Shown: positions 1-9,071 of the stretch, in pieces | How positions within the stretch are numbered: the first letter of the stretch is position 1 | Layout: each line of letters opens with the position of its first letter | NCBI GenBank assembly: GCA_022539475.1 | Contig: VCMS01000027.1 | Span: 1 to 64,000, forward strand | Length of the DNA: 64,000 bases | Origin: Gracilaria domingensis | Taxonomy: Eukaryota > Rhodophyta > Florideophyceae > Gracilariales > Gracilariaceae | Direction: 5' to 3' | Notes under the pieces: generated by a model | Seen by the model: the letters and a program-made list of their open reading frames with translations, nothing else | Told to the model about the DNA's origin: nothing | The model's database searches: none | Position numbers and translations under genes: made by a program

Positions 1-658
1 AACTGATGTGAAAGGCCAGTCCCCAGAGCGACAATGCGGAGAATATCCGGCCAAAGCGTGCCACCATAGAAGTGGTGCATGCGGCTAGCCGTTGCGTCCT
101 ATTAAGGTCATGAGGATTCAGCTGTTGAGCCTCCACCGTACCGGCCACCGCAAGAGGATTAACGTTGCTTGGACCCGCGGCGGCTGCGTAGGGATCATAC
201 CCACCGCGACCGTAAGGGTCTTGACGAGATCGCGTACTCGACCGCGTGTTAGGCTTGAAGATGCCACCTCCGCGGCCGCGTGCCACCCCAGGGGTCTTGC
301 CAGCCATCCTCGACCGGGAGGCAACAGTTTCGCGAACCGAACGGTTGACCTCCGCCGAGGGGGAGACTTCAGAAGCCGAATATCCCTTTATAGGGTCGAA
401 GTGCGGCACCTCCAATACCAAGTGGTTGGCCTCCACGGGAGCCTCGGCGCCCGATGGAAAGGACACAGGTGTACCGGTCTGGGACGGCAGACAGGGCTGC
501 GAAGAGTCAACCACGTGGTAATTCGATTGAAACGGCGCCGTCTCACCCCCGGGGTCCACCACAACGGGAAGGGCGCGCGTGATGCCCTCCTCGACACCGT
601 CTTCACGGCGTTCGAACGTCATCGACCACCCCGTTGGGGAAGCGGGTTGATCACCCAT
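1..658 (-). CDS. Antisense gene of element A, partial left copy (N-terminal part)
   Basis: The ATG is at 656-658 on the minus strand and the reading frame matches the first ~185 codons of the intact gene at 9,072-11,798. The frame holds down to about position 96 and is then disrupted by small indels that coincide with the noisy first bases of the window. The rest of the gene would lie to the left. Plus-strand ORFs over the same bases are shadows. Whether this copy is intact beyond the edge cannot be judged. Confidence 0.65.
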   Translation of the reverse strand, partial: MGDQPASPTGWSMTFERREDGVEEGITRALPVVVDPGGETAPFQSNYHVVDSSQPCLPSQTGTPVSFPSGAEAPVEANHLVLEVPHFDPIKGYSASEVSPSAEVNRSVRETVASRSRMAGKTPGVARGRGGGIFKPNTRSSTRSRQDPYGRGGYDPYAAAAGPSNVNPLAVAGTVEAQQLNPHDLNRTQRLAACTTSMVARFGRIFSALSLWGLAFHIS

Positions 659-662
659 GAGG

Positions 663-670
663 TATAAAAG
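663..670 (+). promoter_or_regulatory. TATA box, left repeat of element A
   Basis: The sequence TATAAAAG lies on the plus strand just right of the antisense ATG (656-658), in the orientation needed to transcribe gag-pol at 2,360-8,920. If used, transcription would start near 690 and give a ~1.67-kb leader. The same box is present at 11,803-11,810. The more decayed element C has lost it. Confidence 0.5.
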
Positions 671-1829
671 GCGCGAGTTGGAGCGAGAGCGTGCCACGGA
701 GGATACCAACCGAGAGGGGGAACACCACCAATTGGATGACTAGATGAAACCTGAGGGGTCACAGAGAACGGGCACGCCGCTCGAGCGAGCTGACACACCG
801 TGAAAATGACCAGGGTTGTGCGCCGGCTGGACGGGTTCCGTGAACCAGGGAGGTTACAACCACCCCAGAGGGAACCTAAGGACGGAAGGAGACCGCGAGG
901 AACCAGGTGGAGGGGCGCTGAACGCCACGCAGTCGGGGTAAACCCCTCGGCTGGACCTGAATCAAGCCTGAACACCCCGATGAGGCAGACCACTAGGTAG
1001 AAGCGGCGTCAGCACCGGTACGGTCACGAAGTCTGAAGAGCCACGGCAGGAGTCTCCTCACCCTTGACGCGGCCGCCCAAGGCAACGACACCCCAGTGGC
1101 GCCCTCACTCAAGCGGAGAGACAGTACGTGTCGGAACCAACGAGGTATCACCTCAGTACGGCACAAGACCAAGTGGCCAACAGAGAATAGGAGCGACACC
1201 ACGAGGGGCGGTGTGCCGATCGGTTGACAACTGCGAACCCCACCGAAAGGAGGCTCGAAACCAACTGGTAAGCCGGGACTAACCCGCCCAGGGGGAGGAC
1301 GGACAGGGGAAGATGGAGTGACGGACTCCTCCGGGAGGGACCAAAGAGGCGAAGACAACCACGTGGTACCAGGCGCGCGACAAGATCAACCTGAATGGTC
1401 GCGGTTCGCGGTTTCGCGTTCCAATACCACGAGGGACGTAAGGTACGATCGCACCTACCACAGGGGGTACGGCGGCGTGGGTAATGGCGCTGCAGTGCAT
1501 GTGGCGAACCGCGCCGTGCACCGCGCCATCTTCGCGTCATCGCGAGACGCGCCGTGCCCCAAGCGATGCGCGCCGACGACCGTTTGGTGAAAAGGCGGCA
1601 AACGCCGTGGGACCTTCGCAGCCACGGGGCGTGCCTGTCGGTAGGAGGGGGGTCTGTAGTATAGCTCGGCCAGATCAACGGGGGCTCTACAAGACCAAGT
1701 GGTGACGTCACGGGCTCCCGGGCACGTGTGTCTACTGTACCACGTGGGACGCGCAAGCGCAGGCTTGGACAGGACTAATTAGTCTATTCTCGATAATTTG
1801 GAATTAATAATTACTAGGTAGTGTAGATA

Positions 1830-2226
1830 TGTGGCCGGGGTGGTGCACCACAAATGCACCTCCCGGTGGCCCACGTGGCACTAGGCCCGTGAGAGCCGGA
1901 GGGGCGCTCGGGTGTACTAAACCCCCGAGCCGCCAACCTCCCACACCAAATGGTAAAGTCAAGCACCAACTAGGCTGATTTGACACCAGTTCGGTTCTAC
2001 AGTCACCAATTGGTAAGTCTAGTAGTCCTCTAATAGTTTTGCTGACCTCGAGGGTTATACGTGCCTGCCGCACACCAGTGCGGGCGTATTTACCACTTGG
2101 TCACCGTGCACTATAGGCAACGGTGGGTGCTGCCGACCTATTAGGTGTCACGCGTTTCACTCCTCCGCCGGGTCGAGCCCACGCGGGGCTTCCCACTAGC
2201 AGCTCGCACCGATCGGTTATACAACA
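1830..2226 (+). repeat. 397-bp terminal block of element A (5' side), TGTGG...CAACA
   Basis: This block is 397 bp, exactly the length of its partner at 12,973-13,369. It begins TGTGG and ends CAACA; the partner ends CCACA, giving perfect 5-bp inverted termini. It lies directly before the PBS. It could be the complete LTR, or the R-U5 end of a much longer LTR. It contains palindromes of the ACCANNTGGT type at 1,945, 2,005 and 2,092. Confidence 0.7.
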
Positions 2227-2231
2227 TATTT

Positions 2232-2247
2232 TGGTCTCCCGACTTAG
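2232..2247 (+). other. Primer binding site of element A
   Basis: TGGTCTCCCGACTTAG starts 5 nt after the terminal repeat. TGGTCTCC is shared with element C (43,739) and TGGTCTCCCGACTTA with element D (54,720), in both cases at the end of the LTR. It would pair with a tRNA whose 3' end is ...GTCGGGAGACCA. The tRNA identity was not determined. Confidence 0.75.
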
Positions 2248-2359
2248 AAATCTGTGGATTACCAAGTGGTTTTGGGAATGGAGGATTTGGAAGTCACGAG
2301 ATACCCGAGTGGTTTGGTTCCCGTTGCCGAAGCAATTGGCTCCGACGCCAGTTACCTAA

Positions 2360-4625
2360 ATGGAGAAACGGGGCGCGCGCTACCCAAATAGGGCGCCGAG
2401 CGCTCCACCAAGTGGTCACCCCATACGGGGTTCAGTGTCCTATCCGGTGTTGGATAACCCGGAGGACCTGATTCGGAAGGAACGCCCACCGAGGGGGAAG
2501 AAGGTAGACCGAGAGGCTGGGGCCCCTCGACCCTTCCCCGGGCTGACCAAGTGGACGGAGGAGCAGGCTCCGCAAGGGCGGAGCCCGCTCCTGTAACAAC
2601 CCCAGTGGTAGACCAAATGGAGGTGCCAGTCGGACCGCGACTGGACTTGGACGAGGTCACCCGAGTGGTAGTTGATCGAGCCTCCCAGGAGGTCCTCGAC
2701 AAGGTACCTGTGGTGGTGTTACAGTACCTCGAAAACGAGGTGCGAGGACACATCGACCGATTGGTTATGCTGGCTCTGCAGCAGCAGGGGGCTAAGCTTC
2801 AACCTGAGATGGTGGCCCAGGCCGCGCTCATGAAGCAAGCTCCCCCGCCTGCAGTAGACGCCACCAAACCACTTGGTATTCTCCACCCTAACCTTCCTAC
2901 ACAACCGACTGGTGAAGGATTTATCGACCGTATGGGGAAAGGGGCAGAGCCTCCAGGGATGGAGGGCCCGAGGTACGTTTACCTCCCCAACCTACTGGTG
3001 TAGCTCCGTCAGGACCAAGTGGTGGAGACTCTGATGGAGATTCGTCGAGCTCAGGAGACGAGCGTCGACGTAAACCAAATGGTAAGAAGAAGAAAACCAA
3101 AAGGGGAAAGAGAAAGAGTCGCCGGTCGGACTCGGACTCTTCGTCCTCAGACACCGATTCGGATTCGTCAGGAGACGACGACCGTACAGGTTCACGACGC
3201 AAGAGGAAGGACTCTCGCAAGAAGAAAGGAAAGAATCCCCGCAAGGGTAAGACCAAAAGGTATAACGATTCGGACTCAACTTCCGACGAGGAGACTGACC
3301 TAGAGGTGCTTACGCCGCTCAATGATTTATTCACCAAAGCGGTTGACTATCGTACCTATAGGTTAGAGAACAGACAGGCTGAGTATACCAAAGAGGTAGC
3401 TCAGAAGATAACGAAGCATCATAAAAAGCTTCGTTTCCAACTGGGTGAAACTCGCTTTAGCGGGGATGACCCTATAGCGATCATTGATTTCTTTCAAAGG
3501 TTCAAGATCGCTTGTGATCAGAATGGGTTTTCAGAGGCAGCAGCCATGTGGCTGTTTCAATTCTACCTAACTGGTCAGGCTGGAGCGTTGCTCCACAGCC
3601 GCCTCCAAGGAAACACCATGGCGGTGGACGAAGACCAAACGGAAATGTTGACAACATACCCACAGGTGGTTAACTTCCTACTGGAAACCTACGCGACCGA
3701 TGAGGTAATCCAGGAGGCGTACGCAGAGGTGCTTGCGTACCGCCAGCGCGCGGGACAAACCGAATTGGAATTCGCTCGCTCCTTATGGGCATTAGCCTCC
3801 CGCTGTGGAAGCGTCTTTACTACCAAAAGGTTGAAATCGATGTACGCCGACAACGTGGCGAAGTCTATCCGATCACAGGTTCGTAACTACCTAGCTACCA
3901 ACCGCACGGTCGACTACAACGCACTAGCCCGCCATGCACAGGGACTAGACGACACCGTTCGGTCAGGGGCCAGGAAAGACTCCGCACCACTCGGCAAACC
4001 ATCGAAGGAGAAAGGAAAAACGAGGCGGTCAGTGTTTGACGTAGAGGAAGAGGAGACCACTACGGAGGAGGCGTCCACACAATACGCCTCCCAGGGTCAC
4101 CCAGTCCACTTGGTGCATGCGCAACCGACAACTCGATCGCACGGTAATACCTCTTGGTCCAGCTCGCTATCCAGCGAGCCACCCTCAAGACAAACCTCAG
4201 CTCCACCATCACAGGTATCCGTACCGGTCAGCCCGGTCCTAGCGGTACCATTCAAGCAATATGGTGAACGAGGACCATCCCCGCAGCAACGGAGTGCAGT
4301 ACCTACTGGAGGCCGTCCCCCATCGCGCGCGTCATCGCTCGCGATGAAGGACCCCACAACCGGCAATCTCCTCTGTTGGTTCTGTTTGTCGCCCCACCAC
4401 TTGGCAACAGCGTGCCCAAGTGTGGCTCCGCAGAACAGGAACGCTCTCCTGACTGCTCGCCAGCAGAACCACCAGGATATATTTGGGCCCCCGGCACGGA
4501 GCGCAGGCACGGGACACGCAAATGCGCGACCCAATGCAGCCACACCTCATCAGGTACACCTCGTTGCGGAGCAGGACCAAACGGATCCCGCCCCGCAGGC
4601 GGAAAACGCCGAACAGTTGGGATAG
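2360..4625 (+). pseudogene. gag: gag of element A (frameshifted)
   Basis: Structural polyprotein of a Ty3/gypsy chromovirus. The start is the ATG at 2,360, conserved in element C at 43,868. An N-terminal segment is followed by a Ser/Asp- and Lys/Arg-rich low-complexity linker (about 3,010-3,300), then a helical capsid-like region (3,306-3,990), then a CX2CX4HX4C zinc knuckle (4,374-4,415). The frame changes before ~2,583 and again near 2,988, where element C has one more C in the run; both look like indels in this copy or in its sequence. From 3,306 to the TAG at 4,623-4,625 it is open. The element D gag is recognisably homologous. Protease follows in the -1 frame. Confidence 0.8.
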
Positions 4626-4659
4626 AGGCCTTCCCCAACTGTCCGAAGACGGAAGGCCT
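4626..4659 (+). promoter_or_regulatory. Stem-loop directly after the gag stop codon
   Basis: AGGCCTTCC (4,626-4,634) pairs perfectly with GGAAGGCCT (4,651-4,659) across a 16-nt loop. The gag TAG (4,623-4,625) is immediately upstream and the protease frame is -1 and already open from before 4,376. The position suits a recoding signal, but no canonical slippery heptamer is visible. Confidence 0.4.
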
Positions 4660-5536
4660 TCCAGAACCAAGTGGTGCAAGTATGGACAATTACCCATTGG
4701 TTACAGGGGAGGAGAGCCTCATGGACGGCACCGAACCGATATGCTTTCTCAAGCATAGTAACTATAAGGTAAACGTCACCCTCGGTTTACCTCTAACCAC
4801 TTGGTACCATGCGTCACTGTCCTGGACACCGGGGCAGGACCTAATCTGGTGAATGCCAAACTATTAACTAACAGACAACTTAATAAGCTTCAGCCATGTA
4901 CATTAACTAACCCACTGGTTGACGCCAACAACAGACCACTAACCGTCATGGGAGCGCTTACCATAATGGTATTGATTGATACCATGAGGGTCCGAGTTCG
5001 CTTCATAGTCGTCAACCAACTGGCAACAGACTGTATCCTCGGAACAACTTTTATAGACCAGCATGTCAGGGCAATTTTTCCACGTTCTAAGACAGTTCTG
5101 TTCCATAATGGCCCCGGATCGCCATTATTGGTAACCACAAGGGTGCCTCTACGAAAGAGAACCGCACTCAACACCAACCGGTCCCGGAAAACACACTCTC
5201 CAACAAGGTGCGATTGCAAAGGCGGTAACAATACCGCCTATGAACCACTTGGTAGTGAAGGTCACATGCCAACAACCTGGCCTGTTATCCATTCAGAACC
5301 ATTCACGGTTGGCCGAACGACACATGACCTTAATGGCGAATGGTATAGTCGACAACATACCGACAAAACCGTTTCAGGTCTACCTGAGTAACTTTAGCAA
5401 CCGCCCGGTCAAGTTGCCAAAGCACACCGTAATTGGTCTTGCCTTACCGGCTCCCCGTACGATCTTTACAATTATACCACAATGGTCCCACGAGGTCGTG
5501 AATGCTAAGGAAGGGGGGGGCAGTGTCAATTCGTGA
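4627..5536 (+). pseudogene. Aspartic protease region of element A
   Basis: A retropepsin-like domain with the catalytic LDTGAGPN motif at about 4,819-4,842 and a downstream hydrophobic ILGTTFID segment. It starts in frame -1 relative to gag (about 4,627-4,795). It shifts frame near 4,796-4,805, on one of the recurring palindromes, and shifts back near 5,215, where comparison with element C (45,800) shows one missing base. Downstream, conserved sequence runs in a single frame to the TGA at 5,534-5,536. The element-D protease carries the matching IFDTGDGPN motif. This copy cannot make a continuous protease unless the shifts are sequencing errors. Confidence 0.75.
5504..5520 (+). other. Internal polypurine tract, identical to the 3' tract
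   Basis: GCTAAGGAAGGGGGGGG here is repeated, with one more G, at 8,916-8,933. The 17 identical bases lie in coding sequence in one place and over a stop codon in the other, so shared coding constraint does not explain them. It resembles a central PPT used for internal plus-strand priming. Element C has a degraded version near 46,092. Confidence 0.45.
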
Positions 5537-8500
5537 ATTCGTCGCGAACAGACCATATGGTGCAGCGACTAGCTGAGCGAGAAGACCAGAAACTGGAGCT
5601 CGACTCAGTAACCAATTGGAAGACGGAGGTGAATATAGGACTTGAAGGGGAAGAGCTCAGAGCTCGGATCCTTGGACTCCTGGAGCCATTCAGTACCATG
5701 TGGTCGGGTAAGCTGGGAGCCATTAAGGCCACCCAGCACAGGATTGACCTCAAACCGGACTCCCGTCCCATCCACCAACAGCCATACCGCGCGGGACGTA
5801 AGGCCCGTGAGGTAGAGCTGGAGGAGGTAGAGCAGATGCTCCGCGAGGGGGTTATAGAACCGGCAAACTCGGAATGGGCTAGCCCTGTAGTGCTAGTCCA
5901 AAAACGAGGAGAGACCCGTATGAGGTTCTGTATTGACTACAGAAAACTTAATGCCGTAACGGTAAGGGACTCGTACCTCATCCGAGGATGGATGAATGCA
6001 TCGACTCCCTAGGAGATGCGAACATCTTTACCACACTGGACGCCAACTGCGGGTATTGGCAGATCGAAATACCAGAGGGTGACCGTGATAAGACTGCGTT
6101 TACATGCCACGCAGGCCTGTATCGCTTCTTACGCATGCCGTTTGGTTTAAGAAACGCCCCCGCTACCTTCCAAAGGGCGTTAGACATCAAACTGTCTAAA
6201 GTGAAGTGGACAACCGCATTGGTATACATAGATGACGTAGTCATCTACTCGAGGTCCATAGAGGAGCACTTCTCGCACGTCCAAGTGGTACTGCAGTTGC
6301 TACAAGAGGCAGGCGTGACCCTCAAACTACGAAAGTGTATGTTCTTCAACCAAGAGGTAGAGTACCTAGGGCATACAATAAGCCCCGGGAAACTCGAAGT
6401 GACCAAACGGAATATCCGAGCGGTACAGGAAGCGAAGCTCCCTACGTCGCAGACGGACATACGATCCTTTATAGGTCTATGCAACGTCTACCGGCGGTTC
6501 ATCAAGGGTTTTGCAAAGATAGCCGCACCCCTGAACCGGAGGTTGCAGAAGGGGCAGCCCACACACTTTGACCACCTGGAAGAGGACGAGGTAGAGGCGT
6601 TCTATACATTGAAAGCAGCGCTTCTCTCCCCACCGGTACTGGCATTGCCCAAAACGGGACTCCCGTATACACTGGACACGGATGCGTCGGACGCCCAAAT
6701 AGGTTGCTGCCTAATGCAGGAACAGGAGGACGGCAAGCTCGCACCAATTGGGTATTGGAGTAGAGCTCTTAACCAAGCGGAGCAGAACTACACCGTAACG
6801 GAGAAGGAATGCCTAGCGGTTGTTTGGAGCATGCTCATGCTACGTCCTTACCTATATGGTGTGCGCTTCACGCTCCGAACGGATCACGACTCCTTGAGGT
6901 GGATATTAGGCTTGGCGGACGCATCGGGTCGTCTGGCCCGATGGCGTCTGAGACTCTCGGAGTTTGAGTACGATGTGCAGTACCGCCCCGGGGTCAAGCA
7001 CCGAGTGGCGGATGCATTGTCCCGGTTGAATACCGAAGGATTGGACACTGACCCAGTGGACGACGACATCCCATGCTTTACTATAGAACCAGCTAACCAC
7101 GAGGTCAATGAAGTTCTGAAGGGATACTGGCATGATGACAGTACGTACCAAGTGGTAGTGGAGATCCTCCTTCCTGTGGAGGAAGGGGAACACGCTCCAA
7201 TCACCCGTGAGGAATTCTTACGCGAACAGTCGACCGATAGGTTGTGCAAAACGCTCGCTGACGTACTTGGAAGGAAGGATTCTCATTTCGACGTCGACCA
7301 CAATGGGTACCTCATCAGACGCTCACCTTTAGACGGAGCTCTCCAGAAGGTCGTACCTGAGTCATTAAGACAAAGGGTGTTATATCTGTCACACAATCCA
7401 CGGCTTTCGGGGCACCCTGGAGCCACGCGGTTGTACTATACCCTTCGGAGGCAATTCTACTGGCCGCATATGGCTAACGATGTATATACCTATGTGGCGC
7501 AATGCAATTCGTGCATTAAGACCCGAGGTGGTGTGGCGAAGCACAGGAAGTACCTAAAGCTATTCCCGGCGGCGGGGCCCCTGGAATTCGTAGCAATCGA
7601 CATACTGGGGCCCCTGCCCAAGACCTCAGAGGGTTACCGCTTTGTAGTAGTCATAACCGACAGGTTCACAAAGCTCACCAGAGCCATACCTCTGAAGAAC
7701 CAAACGGCAACGACACTAGCGACAGCCTTCCTGGAGAATTGGGTCTACCCGTAAGGTGCTCCCATGTACCTACTGACCGATAACGGTTCGAACCTAGCTT
7801 CTAAGTTCTTCGAGGCGGTTTGTACAATGCTAGGGTCAAGCACTACTTTACCACGGCCTATCATCCGCAAACAAACGGCCAAGTGGAACGCTTCAATAAG
7901 ACCCTAGTGGCACGCCTACGGCACTATGTCGAAGAGCACCAAACCACATGGTCGGAGTATGTCCAACCATTGACATATGCGTACAACCTCCAGGTCCACA
8001 GGGTCACTCAAACAACCCCATTCGACCTGGTACTTTCGCGAACACCACATGGTATTATCGTCCAGCCCGGACCTGACCGCTCGGAAGCGGCCGGGTTACT
8101 CACACCGGCGAAGGTCAAGAGAGACATACTCCAGAAGTTACGCGCCGCTTTGGCTGCTGCCAAAGTTAAGATGACAGCAGCCCAAGAACGGTATAAAGCG
8201 GACTATGACCGAACGGTGAGCAAAGTGACCAAAGTGGTAGCAGGAGACATGGTCTTCCTTGACGTGCCACCAAAAGGTAAGCGACCAACCCCAGCGGAGA
8301 TGGAAGAGGACATCCGCCTTGAGGAGGATATCAATTCTAAACTACTACCCAAGTCCACGGGACCATACAAGGTGATTCGCTCCGACGAGCATACCGCTAC
8401 GGTCATAATGGAAGGTTTGGAGAACACGGTCTCCATCGACAGGATTGTCAAGGCCGCACAACTGACGACAGCGAATGCACAACCAATAGGTGAGCCAACG

Positions 8501-8920
8501 CAGCAGGAAGCGGAGAGGGAGCAAACGTCTCCCATACCCCCTCCTATGATGAGTCAGCCGAGCGGTCAACCTTCCACCAGAGCCGTAACGGCTGACCCCA
8601 CGACCCAAGCGGCACAGGAGATCGAGCCTCGGCAAGACCAACAGGTCACACCACCCACGGGGAGCCACGCACCCCATGACCAAATGGAAGAGTCACACCC
8701 TCAAGTAGACACTCAGGAGTGCGCTATTGACACCATTGTAGGTCACGAACACACCACAAAGGGTATGCGCTACCGGGTAAGATGGTATGGATGGTCGCCC
8801 GAGCACGACTCTATGGAACCACCTGGTCATATCCCTAACAACTTCATCATCCGATACTGGCGCAAACAAGGGCGAACGCCCCCACCAACTGGTATTGCTT
8901 CGCGTGGTACGCGTCGCTAA
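5533..8920 (+). pseudogene. pol: pol of element A: RT, RNase H, integrase, chromodomain (interrupted)
   Basis: Reverse transcriptase has YIDD at 6,225-6,236. RNase H has DTDASDAQ near 6,675 and TDHDSLRW near 6,880. Integrase has an H2C2 zinc finger (about 7,410-7,530), core aspartates in AIDILGP and LTDNGSN, and the glutamate in NGQVERF. The C-terminus (about 8,725-8,870) reads as a chromodomain (RYRVRWYGW...), placing the element with chromoviruses. Lesions are a one-base loss near 5,980 (CC against CCC in element C), TAA at 7,752-7,754 where element C has TAC (Tyr), and a one-base loss near 7,835. Otherwise the domains are well conserved, so the insertion is young or the lesions are partly sequencing errors. 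Confidence 0.85.
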
Positions 8921-8933
8921 GGAAGGGGGGGGG
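8916..8933 (+). other. 3' polypurine tract candidate of element A
   Basis: GCTAAGGAAGGGGGGGGG overlaps the pol stop codon (8,918-8,920). A PPT normally abuts the 3' LTR, yet the 397-bp TGTGG...CCACA block lies 4 kb further on. If this tract is the functional PPT, the LTR starts just after it and is ~4.4 kb long. Element C has the equivalent G-rich tract at about 49,491-49,507. Confidence 0.5.
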
Positions 8934-9027
8934 TTATCGAAGCCGTTGAACGCCACGCTACACGAAAAGCTAACTAACTAACCTAACAGGAAAACAAAAG
9001 AAGATCAGAGATCACAATGCAAGACAC

Positions 9028-9033
9028 TTTATT
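9028..9033 (-). terminator. Poly(A) signal of the antisense gene
   Basis: The minus strand reads AATAAA, 38 nt after the antisense stop codon (TAA at 9,072-9,074). The same signal sits at the matching place in element C (about 49,582-49,587), although the surrounding sequence there has diverged. Confidence 0.55.
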
Positions 9034-9071
9034 AGTCGAGAAGAATCCACGAGAGGGAACCACGAGGTGAC

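Larger units (their letters stand above)
1..2226 (+). repeat. Left copy of the element A terminal repeat (3' part of a long LTR, or tail of an upstream tandem copy)
   Basis: From about position 95 this block matches 11,238-13,369 almost base for base (offset 11,140-11,143). Several differences are length changes in G or C runs, near 900, 940, 1,045, 1,206 and 1,463. Bases 1-95 also match but with scattered indels, as expected of a low-quality contig end. The block contains the start of the antisense gene, a plus-strand TATA box, ~1.2 kb without conserved ORFs, and a terminal 397-bp segment ending directly before the primer binding site. Its true left boundary lies outside the window. Confidence 0.85.

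Noticed and set aside
993-1756. Long minus-strand ORFs in the noncoding part of the element A repeat (also 12,164-12,899)
   Set aside because: The two near-identical copies read in different frames because of run-length indels, so the frames are not conserved and look incidental in GC-rich DNA.
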